A stretch of 45,913 bases of DNA from Polycladomyces subterraneus (GCF_030433435.1 NZ_JANRHH010000024.1:1-45913), one strand, 5' to 3'; shown: positions 15,749-24,297, counted from the stretch's first letter. Translations and numbers: made by a program. The notes: a model not told the origin generated them from the letters alone.

Positions 15749-17596
15749 CTATTTTCGTTTCCCGTCGTCACGTTCTTCAGCTTCGATCAACGCCACTTCG
15801 TCCATTACACGTTGAAAAATGCGCAGGGCACGTGGGTCCTGGCTGTCGGGAACGCCCCGAAGCACCACGGACACTGCATATCGCGGTCGATTGTAGGGAC
15901 CATATCCGATCATCCATTTGTTGTAGCGATCCTTTTTCGTCCCCACTTGGGCCGTACCCGTTTTCCCCGCCAGTTCCCATTTGGCGGCTTGGACTGCAAC
16001 AGCCGTTCCTTCCATTACAGCCGCACGCATCATGCGCCGTACCTGTACCAACGTCTTCGGTTTGATCCGAAAGTTTTCCTTATAGGCCTGCGGCCGAAAT
16101 ACCGCAACTGCTTGGCCGTCGGGACTTTGCACCCGTAATACCAGACGGGGGGTCAATGATTGACCGTCATGAAACAGGGACGTAACCAGATTGGCCGCCT
16201 GCAACGGCGTCAGTCGTACATCCCGTTGACCGATTCCGGTTTGTGCAACTGCTCCGCGATCCCGTCGGGCTGCCTTACTGGAGAAAATCAATCCCGTCTG
16301 CTCTTCCAGCAGTTGTCGGAAATCGGATTCGTGAAACAACGACCCATTCCAGCTCACTTTTTGTGCCAATCCCAGCTTTCGGGCATATTTTTCAATGGTC
16401 TCTCCCCCCAACCGTTCCGCCAACTGGGCAAACACGATGTTGCAGGAATGGGCAAACGCCTGGGTGAAAGTCAGCTTCCCATGGCCTCCCGGTTTGGCAT
16501 CGCGTAATCCGTATCGTCCCAATTCTCCTCGGCAGACAAACACCGTATCAGGTTTGACGATCCCCGTATCCAACGCAGCCACCGCCACAACCGTCTTGAA
16601 GATAGACCCGGGTACGGTTTCCATCACGGCCCGGTTGTCCCAGGGTCGCGCCTGAAACGAGCCGCCGTCCGGCAACGGGCGACTGGCCATCGCCAGCACA
16701 TCGCCGGTGGAAATCTCCTGCAACACCACCGCCCCATCGGCCACTCCTTCATCATGGAGGATCTTTTCCACCGCATGCTGCATCCGTCGATCCAATGTAG
16801 TAACCACCTGATAGGAAACCGCGTCCGTGCCCTCCCTGCCCGGCAGCTGCTTCAGGCGAAGTCCGTTCAACGGCCGGCCTCTGCCGTCCACGGCATAGGT
16901 GATCACATTTTCGGACTGACTGCGTAAAAACGGCTCAAAGGAGGCTTCCAGACCGGACACCCCGATGCGCGAAAGCGGTTGATACGTACCACTTGCCAAT
17001 TCCTCACCATAGCGTTCGCGCAGCAAAAACGGATCCCGCTCCACCCTGCCGATCAACTGCCGTGCCAACCCGTACGGGGCCGACCGGTTATCCGTCTCCA
17101 TCACATGGATACCAGGAATGTGTAGTGCCTCAATCTCCCGCGCCTGATCCGGTGTCACGATCCAATCATCCCCCTCCGATGTGGGCAGGGATTGCGGTTT
17201 TTTCAGTGCTATCAATTTTTGGATCAATGCGTCGTATGAATACCCCGCTATCTCAGCAACACGTTTCAGTTTGGCTGCATGAAGCCGCACCTGTCGCCAG
17301 TCCATCGGAAAGGCGATCAATCGCTTGCCCCGTTCTCCGACGATAGGATCGCCATGACGGTCCAAGATCATGCCCCGTCCACTGTCCACCACATATTCCC
17401 TGCTTTGCTGTTCCTGTGCCCGGGCGATCAGAGCCGCCTGTTTGGATGTCATCAGTTGAATGTGGGACAAGCGAGCCGCCACAACAGCAAAAGCCAGAAA
17501 AAATACCAGCCCTGCCGCCCATCCCCGTCCGGTAAACCCTGTATTGGTCTTCAAATACGCCACCCCGTTCCCCGATTTCACTACCAGCATCGACAT
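15749..17596 (-). CDS. Class B penicillin-binding protein (peptidoglycan D,D-transpeptidase)
   Basis: 615 residues. One N-terminal membrane helix (about 25-42), a PBP dimer domain (about 65-240), then the transpeptidase with S331-I-F-K334 (PGSIFKT), S384-C-N386 and K545-T-G547 (LAGKTGTAQ), all intact. It cross-links peptidoglycan outside the membrane; no PASTA domains, so it is not SpoVD/PBP2B-like at the C-terminus. The 17596 ATG has no visible ribosome site. A TTG at 17554 (starting KTNTGFTGRGW) has GGGGTGG before it and may be the real start. It follows tatA with a terminator between, so it is probably separately transcribed. Confidence 0.88.
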   Translation of the reverse strand: MSMLVVKSGNGVAYLKTNTGFTGRGWAAGLVFFLAFAVVAARLSHIQLMTSKQAALIARAQEQQSREYVVDSGRGMILDRHGDPIVGERGKRLIAFPMDWRQVRLHAAKLKRVAEIAGYSYDALIQKLIALKKPQSLPTSEGDDWIVTPDQAREIEALHIPGIHVMETDNRSAPYGLARQLIGRVERDPFLLRERYGEELASGTYQPLSRIGVSGLEASFEPFLRSQSENVITYAVDGRGRPLNGLRLKQLPGREGTDAVSYQVVTTLDRRMQHAVEKILHDEGVADGAVVLQEISTGDVLAMASRPLPDGGSFQARPWDNRAVMETVPGSIFKTVVAVAALDTGIVKPDTVFVCRGELGRYGLRDAKPGGHGKLTFTQAFAHSCNIVFAQLAERLGGETIEKYARKLGLAQKVSWNGSLFHESDFRQLLEEQTGLIFSSKAARRDRGAVAQTGIGQRDVRLTPLQAANLVTSLFHDGQSLTPRLVLRVQSPDGQAVAVFRPQAYKENFRIKPKTLVQVRRMMRAAVMEGTAVAVQAAKWELAGKTGTAQVGTKKDRYNKWMIGYGPYNRPRYAVSVVLRGVPDSQDPRALRIFQRVMDEVALIEAEERDDGKRK

Positions 17597-17655
17597 CGTC
17601 GAAGGCTGGTATACGGGGAACAGGTGATCGGGAGAAATCCCGACTCAACAAATTA

Positions 17656-17675
17656 CCCCCGACAAATGTCGGGGG
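17656..17675 (-). terminator. Terminator of the phoX-tatA unit
   Basis: CCCCCGAC-aaat-GTCGGGGG, followed on the minus strand by TAATTTGTTG. It lies 8 bases past the tatA stop. Confidence 0.65.
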
Positions 17676-17683
17676 CTTCGTCA

Positions 17684-17902
17684 CTAACTCATGATTTGGT
17701 TGCGCTTTTTACTTTCGATTCCCGTGCGGCCGTTTTTTCTTGACTGTTCTTCATCGTCCAGCACCCTGCTGGCTGTCCGCTTCAACTCCTTCAGTGTTAA
17801 GCCGATCGATCGACCGATTTCCGGCAACCGCTTGGAGCCGAACAGCAACAATACCAGCAACAGGATCAACAAGAGCTCAGGCAAACCAATATTGCCGATC
17901 AT
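17684..17902 (-). CDS. tatA: Twin-arginine translocase subunit, TatA/TatE family
   Basis: 72 residues: a short membrane helix (PELLLILLLVLLLFGSKRLP) with the family FGSKRLPE hinge, an amphipathic helix (IGRSIGLTLKELKR) and a charged tail. TatA forms the export channel for folded proteins with twin-arginine signals. The start lies 7 bases past the phoX stop, with AGGGGG before it, so it is cotranscribed with a Tat substrate, as phoD-tatA-tatC are in Bacillus. No tatC is seen in the window. Confidence 0.9.
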   Translation of the reverse strand: MIGNIGLPELLLILLLVLLLFGSKRLPEIGRSIGLTLKELKRTASRVLDDEEQSRKNGRTGIESKKRNQIMS

Positions 17903-17909
17903 CGATTCG

Positions 17910-19484
17910 TCAGAACCCCCTGATGGCTACAACAGCCGGACGGGGGATATCGCCTCGAGGCCAGCGGCTGGTCGGGTTGGCGGGATCGGTCGTCTCTTCT
18001 CCCGGATGTTGAACCGCTACAAACAATGTCTTTTCGTCCGGCGTCCACCACGGGCCGGTCATTTCGCACTGCACAGGGCCGGACGCGAACTGGAACGCTT
18101 CCCCTTTGTGCGGACCACTGGTGGGGATGAAAAAGGCGCCGTTGTTTTTGAAAGTTTGGTACACGCCCTCTTTATTGAGCTTGTCCGACGCGATATCGCA
18201 GCACACCCACAAATTGCCCTTGGAGTCGAAGAGCAAGTTGTCCGGACAGGAGAAGCCGGATTGCGGACCACCCACTGCAAAGACCTCAAAAGTGAAGTGT
18301 TCCGATGCCGGATCTTCTTCGACAAAACGCAGGATTTGCCCGTAGTAGTTGCCGTGCCGATCATTGTTAGTCAATGCGACGTAAACCGACTTATCGATCG
18401 GATGAACTTCCACATCTTCCGGACGGTCCAGCGGCGTAGCTCCCAACAATTTGGCCGCTTCACGCGCACGGACCAGCACTTCTCCCTGTGTGCGGAATTG
18501 TGATTTCAATGCAGGGGATTTCTCCAAGTCGAGCGGCATCCATTTCCCTTTTTCCAGGTTGGCCACATACAGCGTTCCCCGCTCCAACAGGCGGGAGTTT
18601 TCTTTTCCTTTGGCCGGATCAAAACGACCCTCGCTGACAAATTTGTAGAAATGCTCATCTTTCGCGTCGTCTCCCATGTACACGACCAGACGACCGTCTT
18701 TGGACAGCGTCATCGCCACATTTTCATGGGAAAAGCGCCCCAGTGCGGTATGCTTTTTCGGCTTGGATTTCGGGTCGAACACATCCACTTCAACGACCCA
18801 GCCGTAGTGTGTTTCATTTCTTCCCCAGCGCTTCGCGTCTTCCTGGAAGTTTTCCTCGCAGGACAACACCGTGTTCCACAGGGTTCGCCCGCCGCTGCAA
18901 TTGGCGAATGTGCCTTCCACTTCCACCACGCCGCCGACCGCTGCATCACCGCGGGCGGGACCAGTCAGGTCGATCATCGTATTGGCGGTCACCCGGCGGG
19001 CGTAGCGGGAGTTTTTGACCAATCGCCATTGGCCGTCCTCTTTTTTGATCTCGATGATGCTGCCGCCCAAATTGTATTGCTCGATACGGAATTTCTCCTG
19101 ATCGGGCGTATCAGGCGGATACAAGAAGATTTTCCCGTTTCCTGTATATTCGTGGTTCACCCACAACAGACCGTGGCTCGAGGATTGCGCGATTGGAAAA
19201 TAAACGGTCAAGTCGCAGTTGAAGCCGAATTTCTCCCCGTTACCGATGTCGTCACCCCAAGCGGCAATCACATCATATTCAAACCCTTTGGGCAACACCA
19301 AATCGTCCTTGTCGGACGGTTCGATCGGCCGGAACGGAATTCGCCCGCCACCTTTGGACGGAGCAGTCGGCACCTCCACGCCCGCCGCTTTCGCAATACG
19401 GGTCACACCGGTGGCGGTACCGATCAATGCCGCCGTACCCACGCCGAGGTATGTCATAAACTGCCGTCTCGTCAAATCAGACAT
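17910..19484 (-). CDS. PhoX/DUF839 family phosphatase with twin-arginine signal
   Basis: 524 residues. The N-terminus MSDLTRRQFMTYLGVGTAAL is a twin-arginine signal, so the protein is exported folded. The mature part is a beta-propeller-type PhoX protein: WVNHEYTG, the active-site stretch FANCSGGRTLWNTVLSCEEN (in PhoX the Cys and Glu residues help hold the Fe/Ca cluster), DRPEDVEVHP and CPDNLLFDSKGNLWVC. Known members release phosphate from organic esters using iron and calcium. The ATG at 19484 is preferred over 19490 because GGAGGGG lies 7 bases before it but only 1 base before the other. tatA follows, and a possible Pho box lies upstream. Confidence 0.88.
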   Translation of the reverse strand: MSDLTRRQFMTYLGVGTAALIGTATGVTRIAKAAGVEVPTAPSKGGGRIPFRPIEPSDKDDLVLPKGFEYDVIAAWGDDIGNGEKFGFNCDLTVYFPIAQSSSHGLLWVNHEYTGNGKIFLYPPDTPDQEKFRIEQYNLGGSIIEIKKEDGQWRLVKNSRYARRVTANTMIDLTGPARGDAAVGGVVEVEGTFANCSGGRTLWNTVLSCEENFQEDAKRWGRNETHYGWVVEVDVFDPKSKPKKHTALGRFSHENVAMTLSKDGRLVVYMGDDAKDEHFYKFVSEGRFDPAKGKENSRLLERGTLYVANLEKGKWMPLDLEKSPALKSQFRTQGEVLVRAREAAKLLGATPLDRPEDVEVHPIDKSVYVALTNNDRHGNYYGQILRFVEEDPASEHFTFEVFAVGGPQSGFSCPDNLLFDSKGNLWVCCDIASDKLNKEGVYQTFKNNGAFFIPTSGPHKGEAFQFASGPVQCEMTGPWWTPDEKTLFVAVQHPGEETTDPANPTSRWPRGDIPRPAVVAIRGF

Positions 19485-19534
19485 TCCCATACCCCTCCCT
19501 CTCTTTGATTCCCCCTTCCAATCTACTAGATGAT

Positions 19535-19562
19535 TGTTAATGTTTCTTCAAGGTCAGTTGAA
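19535..19562 (-). promoter_or_regulatory. Possible PhoP box upstream of phoX
   Basis: On the minus strand, TTCAAC-tgacc-TTGAAG-aaaca-TTAACA: three TT-starting hexamers at an exact 11-base period, about 50 bases before the phoX start. Bacillus PhoP boxes are direct TT(A/C/T)A(C/T)A repeats with this spacing. Only the third matches fully, so this is suggestive. Confidence 0.35.
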
Positions 19563-19571
19563 ATTCCCATT

Positions 19572-19802
19572 TAGGGCGTATCTGGTAAATCCGTGAGAGA
19601 GCAAATGCTTCCCAGGTAAGCAACTGACCAAGCCCGGCCGAGCGAAGACCCGGAAAGCGCAGGAATGAAATCGCGGGCAACTCCCTCTAAGTGAAGCGTA
19701 CTTTGCTCGCGTTCTGCGCTCCGGGTCGGAGCGGCCATGACCTGCTACCTTGCTGGGCCAGGTGGAGCGAGCCAATTAGACAGTATCCACCAGACACTCT
19801 CG
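19572..19802 (-). repeat. MITE-like intergenic repeat, copy 3
   Basis: It begins TAGGGCGTATCTGGTAAATCC and ends CCACCAGACACTCTCG, so both terminal repeats are present. Core AGGAATGAAATCGCGGGCAAC, GTGAAGCGTACTTTGC and CGCTCCGGGTCGGAGCGGCC are shared. It lies between phoX and the GerP gene. Confidence 0.8.
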
Positions 19803-19806
19803 TTCG

Positions 19807-20022
19807 TTAAACCCCTTTGATTTGTTTGATCGGTATATCCACCACGTCGAAGTCTACGACCGGACCGAAAATCAGCTCCCGTGCCAAATCACCCGTATTG
19901 AAGCTGGTAGCATTATCTTTGCTAAAATGCTCCTGGTTGAGCAAAATATTGATCCCGGGAGAAAAATTGAGTTCGCCTCCAGATGACACATGGTTCACCT
20001 TGACAATGAAAGGAATCCCCAT
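19807..20022 (-). CDS. GerPA/GerPF family spore germination protein
   Basis: 71 residues, length and pattern typical of the small GerP proteins: MGIPFIVKVNHVSSGGELNF, then GINILLNQ and FNTGDL near the middle and DFDVVDIPIKQIKGV at the end. GerP proteins act in the spore coat and help germinants reach the receptors. Usually a six-gene gerPA-F operon; here it stands alone. The ATG at 20022 has GAGGAG 10 bases upstream; a GTG just before it is the alternative. Confidence 0.85.
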   Translation of the reverse strand: MGIPFIVKVNHVSSGGELNFSPGINILLNQEHFSKDNATSFNTGDLARELIFGPVVDFDVVDIPIKQIKGV

Positions 20023-20126
20023 CACACTTTCGCTCCTCTTGTCTTGGATTGGGTATCAGTCTATGCTGCGAGCAAAATTATGGTGCTTTGAGCCGAATGG
20101 TGGCAAACATGGAGGAAACTTGACTG

Positions 20127-20157
20127 TTCACATTTTAATATCGCACTTTGGTATAAT
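20127..20157 (+). promoter_or_regulatory. Candidate promoter of the VOC/PNPOx-like gene
   Basis: TTCACA (20127-20132) and a perfect TATAAT (20152-20157) with a 19-base spacer, a little long. It lies 75 bases before the start codon. Confidence 0.4.
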
Positions 20158-20232
20158 GGTAAAGACAAGAACGCATCAATTCGATAACAACGATACAAAT
20201 ACATATTCTCAATAAGATGGAGAAAGAGGGGA

Positions 20233-21480
20233 ATGCCCTACATGAAAATTCTGAGGACATTGAGCCGAATGTACGTGGAAGACCTCTCCGCGTCGGTGAC
20301 CCATTACGAACAGCTGTTGCAAGAACCTGTTCGCCACCGTTTTCGTGATCCACAGACGAATTTGGAGTACGCTTGGTTTCACAACATGGTGTTGGCTGCA
20401 GGTTCGCAGGATGCCGTCAGCGCTTGTCGAAACATTTCGATTACATTTGTGGTGGACTCCATTATGGATTTCAAGTATCATCTCAAGGACAATGGCGCTC
20501 GGATTATCCGTGAACCTTATCGCATTCCAATCGGCTTGACCATGCTGGTGGAGAAACCGGGTGGAAGCATCGTGGAATATGTAGAGGTGCAAAAGGAAGG
20601 GAACTGGACCGGCCATACCGATTGGGGAGAATTGGTTAACAAATTGCGGGATCCCGTCCGGATCATGCGCAAAATCAAACGACTGACAAAACAGATGCTA
20701 CTGGACAAGCCCGAGGTGAACCCACTCCCCAATTCGTCAACTCACCCATCACTCAAACCGGACACGCCTTCAACCACGGCGGTTCCAACTGTAACAGTGC
20801 CGAAGCCAACGCAGCCGGCTCAGTCTACTTTCCTGCCCGGTTCCAATGGAGAACATCTGTTGCAGGAACGTTATGGTACGACCAATCGTGCACTCAATTT
20901 TTACAACAAACAGATGTTGGACCACTTGAATGACGTGATGAAATCCTTCATTGCGGATCAGGAAATGATGTTCATCGCCACGGCCGACGGCCACGGAGAA
21001 TGCGACTGTTCGTTCCGTGCGGGTCCACCCGGATTTGTGCACGTGCTTGACGAAAAAACCCTGATCTATCCCGAATACCGGGGCAACGGCGTCATGGCCA
21101 GCTTGGGAAATATCTTGGAAAATCCGCATATCGGCATCATATTCATCGATTTTTTCCAACACGCCATCGGTTTGCACATTAACGGGAAAGCGGAGATCAT
21201 CGAAAATGATGTGTTGATGAAGTTAGCCAATCTTCCCGAACAAATCATGGAGGAACTGAACCGAGAAGGCTTCCGCAAACCGGAACGATGGGTACTGGTG
21301 GAAGTGGAAGAAGCGTATATTCACTGTTCCAAACACATTCCGCTGCTGAAAAAACTGGACAAGGAGATCGAATGGGGAACCGACGATGTGGTCCGCAAAG
21401 GCGGTGACTTCTTCAAAGCCAAAGATTGTCCGCGTCCGTGGATAAAGGAGACGGTCCCGTCAAAAACGGGAACCAACTAG
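20233..21480 (+). CDS. Fusion protein: N-terminal VOC-like domain and C-terminal PNPOx-like flavin-fold domain
   Basis: 415 residues. Residues about 4-120 look like a vicinal-oxygen-chelate (glyoxalase) fold: RTLSRMYVEDLSASVTHYEQ, then GLTMLVEKPGGSIVEYVEVQ. A basic helix and a Pro/Thr/Ser-rich linker (about 160-205) lead to a pyridoxamine 5'-phosphate oxidase-like domain (about 225-395: IADQEMMFIATADGHGECDC, IYPEYRGNGVMASLGNILEN, IGIIFIDFF), a split-barrel that usually binds FMN or F420. Substrate and reaction are unknown. AGAGGGG precedes the first ATG by only 1-2 bases; the ATG at 20242 is equally possible. It is followed by a repeat copy. Confidence 0.75.
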   Translation: MPYMKILRTLSRMYVEDLSASVTHYEQLLQEPVRHRFRDPQTNLEYAWFHNMVLAAGSQDAVSACRNISITFVVDSIMDFKYHLKDNGARIIREPYRIPIGLTMLVEKPGGSIVEYVEVQKEGNWTGHTDWGELVNKLRDPVRIMRKIKRLTKQMLLDKPEVNPLPNSSTHPSLKPDTPSTTAVPTVTVPKPTQPAQSTFLPGSNGEHLLQERYGTTNRALNFYNKQMLDHLNDVMKSFIADQEMMFIATADGHGECDCSFRAGPPGFVHVLDEKTLIYPEYRGNGVMASLGNILENPHIGIIFIDFFQHAIGLHINGKAEIIENDVLMKLANLPEQIMEELNREGFRKPERWVLVEVEEAYIHCSKHIPLLKKLDKEIEWGTDDVVRKGGDFFKAKDCPRPWIKETVPSKTGTN

Positions 21481-21692
21481 GGGTGTCTGGTCATTTCCGT
21501 AAGGGAGCAATGTTTTCCCAGGTGAGCGAAGACCCCGAAAGCGCAGGAATGGAATCGCGGGCCATTTCCTTTAAGTGAAGCGTACTTTGCACGTGTCCTG
21601 CGCTCCGGGTCGGAGCGGTCATGATCTGCTTCTTTGCAGGGCGCGGGTGGAGAGAACCGGAAAACAAGTGAACGTATTCACCAGACACTCCC
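21479..21692 (-). repeat. MITE-like intergenic repeat, copy 4
   Basis: It starts GGGGTGTCTGGTCATTTCCG and ends GTATTCACCAGACACTCCC. The core has AGGAATGGAATCGCGGGCC, AAGTGAAGCGTACTTTGC, CGCTCCGGGTCGGAGCGG and CTGCTTCTTTGCAG hairpins. It is about 20 bases shorter than copy 3 because of an internal deletion. It begins immediately at the stop of the VOC/PNPOx-like gene. Confidence 0.8.
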
Positions 21693-21699
21693 TAAAGCA

Positions 21700-21731
21700 A
21701 AACACCACCGGTTTTTTGACCGGTGGTGTTT
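21700..21731 (-). terminator. Bidirectional terminator at the mltG 3' end
   Basis: AAACACCACCGGT / ACCGGTGGTGTTT arms around a TTTTTTG loop, with T-rich flanks on both strands. It serves mltG, which stops at 21778. Confidence 0.8.
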
Positions 21732-21777
21732 GTTTGAGAGCATGTTTGAGAACACGTGTTTTGATCCACATTCCCGT

Positions 21778-22815
21778 TTATCTTTGCTCTACCATCTGTT
21801 CGTTTTTTCTGCTGCGCTCAATGTTGAGCTGGTGCTCTGCCGGTGTCTTCGCAAAATAATGCTCATGCGTTCCGTCTTTTTTGGTAACGTAATACAAATA
21901 GCTGTGTTTTTCTGGATACAGCACCGCTTTGAGCGCATCGTCGCCCGGATTGGAAATGGGCCCTGGCGGCAACCCTTCATAACGGTAGGTATTGTACGGG
22001 CTGTCCACTTTCAGATCTTTGTAGAACAGTCGTGTTTTCTGTTTTCCCAAAGCATATTGAACCGTGGCATCTACTTGCAATTTCATGTTCCTTTTTAACC
22101 GATTGAAGATTACACCCGCAATTCTGGGCAGTTCCTCTTTGACTTGCCCCTCCCGCTCCACGATGGATGCCACCGTTACCCATTCGTCGACGGTCAGGTT
22201 TTCCTCTTTCAGCCGCTGTCTGACAGCGGGCGTCAATCGCCGTTGAAATTGCCGCAACATCATGTCCACCGCTTTTTCCGGTTGAATGCCCTTAGGAAAA
22301 TGATATGTACTGGGAAACAGATATCCTTCCAAACGATAGCGGCGACCCGGTTTATCAGGGATTTCCCGGACAAAATCATAAGGATAGGGTGTTTCATTCA
22401 CAGCACGCAAGAAATCTTCCCGCTTCATACCGGTTTTCCGTTCCATCAATGCAGCGATTTGTTCCACTGTATACCCTTCCGGAATGGTCACACGGGAACC
22501 ACCGGTTTTGCCCGACGAAAACATTTGTAACATGCCATCGAGCGTTTCATTGGGCGGAATTTCGTAAACACCCGCTTGCAGATTGGTATGTCCTTTCCAC
22601 CAGGCATAGGCGGTAAAAAAATAATCTTGACGAATCAGGCCGTTTTCTTTTAACAACCGCCCGATTTCTGTGATCGACGTGCCCGGAGGAATCTCCAATT
22701 GCACCGGTTCCGTGCGAGGAGGAGAGCTAAGCGTATGGTCGACGTAAATATAGGCGAGAATCGACCACGCGGCCAAGAGCACAAGTGTAAAAAAGAGATG
22801 CATCAGCCACTTCAT
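21778..22815 (-). CDS. mltG: Endolytic transglycosylase MltG
   Basis: 345 residues. One membrane helix (about 5-26), a LysM-like subdomain (about 40-110) and the YceG catalytic domain. The catalytic glutamate is E220 in ASIVEREGQ, matching the family's ASIVE-x-E block, with QVDATVQYALG, YNTYRYEGLPPGPISNPG and YFAKTPAEH further on. It cuts nascent glycan strands at the membrane and limits chain length. Same neighbours as B. subtilis yrrL. A terminator separates it from the upstream DUF1292 genes, so it probably has its own promoter. Confidence 0.93.
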   Translation of the reverse strand: MKWLMHLFFTLVLLAAWSILAYIYVDHTLSSPPRTEPVQLEIPPGTSITEIGRLLKENGLIRQDYFFTAYAWWKGHTNLQAGVYEIPPNETLDGMLQMFSSGKTGGSRVTIPEGYTVEQIAALMERKTGMKREDFLRAVNETPYPYDFVREIPDKPGRRYRLEGYLFPSTYHFPKGIQPEKAVDMMLRQFQRRLTPAVRQRLKEENLTVDEWVTVASIVEREGQVKEELPRIAGVIFNRLKRNMKLQVDATVQYALGKQKTRLFYKDLKVDSPYNTYRYEGLPPGPISNPGDDALKAVLYPEKHSYLYYVTKKDGTHEHYFAKTPAEHQLNIERSRKNEQMVEQR

Positions 22816-22867
22816 CTTGTACTTCCTCTCTTGCGTATTCCACCACTTATGTTAGCATAACTTCTCC

Positions 22868-22896
22868 ACAAAAAATAACGGGGGTTGCCCCCCGTT
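22868..22896 (-). terminator. Terminator of the ireB-ruvX-DUF1292 genes
   Basis: AACGGGGG-ttgc-CCCCCGTT stem; on the minus strand it is followed by ATTTTTTG. It lies just past the stop at 22902. Confidence 0.8.
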
Positions 22897-22901
22897 TTTC
22901 G

Positions 22902-23204
22902 TCATTGTTCATCAAAATACAACAACTCATCGATTGCCTCGGCCACCTTTTCCCATTCTGTTTCGTCCTCAACCGGCTCCACCCGTTCGTGTCCCACACG
23001 GAAAAGGTAGGCATCCTCCTCACGGTCGTCCACTTCCTGCAGTACGGCGTAATGCTCCCCGTCCACTTCCACCTCGTGAACGATACGATAGACGGTTTCA
23101 CCGCCGCCATCTTCATCGACCAGAACCAATTCCGGTCCGTATGCATTGCGGAGGGTATGAACCTCTTTACCCAGACGCGATTCCTGATGGTCCATACGCG
23201 TCAA
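22902..23204 (-). CDS. DUF1292 protein, second of a tandem pair
   Basis: 100 residues, acidic. DUF1292 features are visible: LVLVDEDGGGETVYRIVHEV, YAVLQEVDDREEDAYLFRV and a C-terminal helix ETEWEKVAEAIDELLYFDE. Function unknown. Its ATG overlaps the stop of the preceding DUF1292 gene by four bases (ATGA), so the two are translated together. The two proteins are about the same size and share layout but not close sequence, so they are old paralogues. Confidence 0.85.
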   Translation of the reverse strand: MTRMDHQESRLGKEVHTLRNAYGPELVLVDEDGGGETVYRIVHEVEVDGEHYAVLQEVDDREEDAYLFRVGHERVEPVEDETEWEKVAEAIDELLYFDEQ

Positions 23205-23518
23205 CGCCCCGCTTCATCTTCTTCGAAGTCTTCCGGTTCGGCCATGAAGGTGTTGAACACTTCCTCCACCATATCCCATTCTGCTTCTTCCTCGATGGGA
23301 TAGAAGGTCAGCTTGTCATCCCCGTCCTCTTCATATCGAAAGGCGTAGACTTCCTGTTCTTCTTCATCATCCGTGTCCTCGTCCGCCGGGACGACCAACA
23401 TGTATTTTTTACCCGTTTCGTCCTGCTCAAATGTGAACAGAATTTCAAACCGGTTTTCGTTCCCGTCCTCGTCTGGGATCACGATGAATTCCGGTTCATT
23501 TGTTTGATGAATGTTCAT
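23201..23518 (-). CDS. yrzB: DUF1292 protein (YrzB-like)
   Basis: 105 residues, very acidic (runs of Glu and Asp in the middle and at the end). PEFIVIPDEDGNENRFEILF, KYMLVVPADED, VYAFRY and EAEWDMVEEVFNTFM match the DUF1292/YrzB pattern. No biochemical role is established. The ATG at 23518 is chosen because AAAGGAGG precedes it; the coding frame overlaps ruvX by 23 bases. Position after ruvX is the usual one in Bacillales. Confidence 0.88.
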   Translation of the reverse strand: MNIHQTNEPEFIVIPDEDGNENRFEILFTFEQDETGKKYMLVVPADEDTDDEEEQEVYAFRYEEDGDDKLTFYPIEEEAEWDMVEEVFNTFMAEPEDFEEDEAGR

Positions 23519-23939
23519 GATCAGGTGTCCTCCTTTGGGCATCCAGGTATCCCTGCAAGATCCAGGACGCCGCCATTTGATCAATCACGCGTTTCCGTTT
23601 CTTGCGGCTGACGTCCCCCGATATCAGCGTTCGTTCCACCGCGGTTGTCGACAAACGCTCGTCCCAGAGATGAACGGGGAGGGAGAAACGACGCTGGAGT
23701 TCCTCCGCTGCCGCCTGACACGCTTCGCCCCGTGGCCCGATCGAGCCGTTCATGTTGCGCGGCAGCCCCACCACGATCGCTTCCGCTTCATATTGGCGGA
23801 CCAGCTCCCCGACGCGCGCCATCCAGTCAGGGGTGCGGGCACGGTCGATCACTTCAATCCCTTGTGCCGTCCAACCCATCGGATCACTCACCGCCACGCC
23901 CACACGCCGTTCTCCCACATCCAATCCCAATATACGCAC
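23496..23939 (-). CDS. ruvX: RuvX/YqgF family Holliday junction resolvase
   Basis: 147 residues with an RNase H fold. The catalytic acidic residues lie in ILGLDVGERRVGVAVSD (D7), in HLWDERLST and in VIDQMAASWILQGYL; VGLPRNMNGSIG is the family loop. It resolves branched DNA and is linked to pre-16S rRNA processing in some bacteria. The start is GTG at 23939, with AAAGGA upstream. It lies 12 bases after ireB. Confidence 0.93.
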   Translation of the reverse strand: MRILGLDVGERRVGVAVSDPMGWTAQGIEVIDRARTPDWMARVGELVRQYEAEAIVVGLPRNMNGSIGPRGEACQAAAEELQRRFSLPVHLWDERLSTTAVERTLISGDVSRKKRKRVIDQMAASWILQGYLDAQRRTPDHEHSSNK

Positions 23940-23951
23940 CGATCGAATCCT

Positions 23952-24218
23952 TTAATGATCCGAGCGGGATTGTAAATAGTGTTTGACGAGCTCTTCAATC
24001 AACTCATCCCGCTCCACTTTCCGAATCAAGGCGCGCGCGTTTTTGTGACGGGGAATGTAGGCAGGGTCTCCGGACAGGAGATATCCGACAATTTGGTTGA
24101 TCGGATTGTATCCCTTTTCTTTCAGCGCCTCATACACGACCAAAAGGATTTCATCCGGGTTGACTTCTTCCTGTTCCTCCCCCCGAAAGTCAAACTTCAT
24201 TGTCTCATCCATAGACAA
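23952..24218 (-). CDS. ireB: IreB family regulatory phosphoprotein (YrzL, DUF965)
   Basis: 88 residues with TTG at 24218 as start, because AGAGGTG lies 8 bases before it and the length then matches the family; ATG at 24212 is the alternative. The sequence begins [10 protein letters not shown], with a Thr matching the residue phosphorylated by the IreK/PrkC-type kinase in Enterococcus, and carries the nearly invariant [20 protein letters not shown] block. It is a small regulator of envelope stress responses. It lies 79 bases after alaS and just before ruvX. Confidence 0.9.
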   Translation of the reverse strand: MSMDETMKFDFRGEEQEEVNPDEILLVVYEALKEKGYNPINQIVGYLLSGDPAYIPRHKNARALIRKVERDELIEELVKHYLQSRSDH

Positions 24219-24297
24219 TTTCACAACACCTCTTTTGTTTGGATGGGCCATTTGTACTCTTTACTTCGCCCCAACAGAACGGATTTCCTCTATTTGC

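Noticed and set aside
15041-16138. A 365-codon plus-strand frame across the AEC and PBP genes
   Set aside because: It crosses the ends of two confident genes and their terminator, and its composition (His, Arg, Gln-rich) is that of an antisense shadow.
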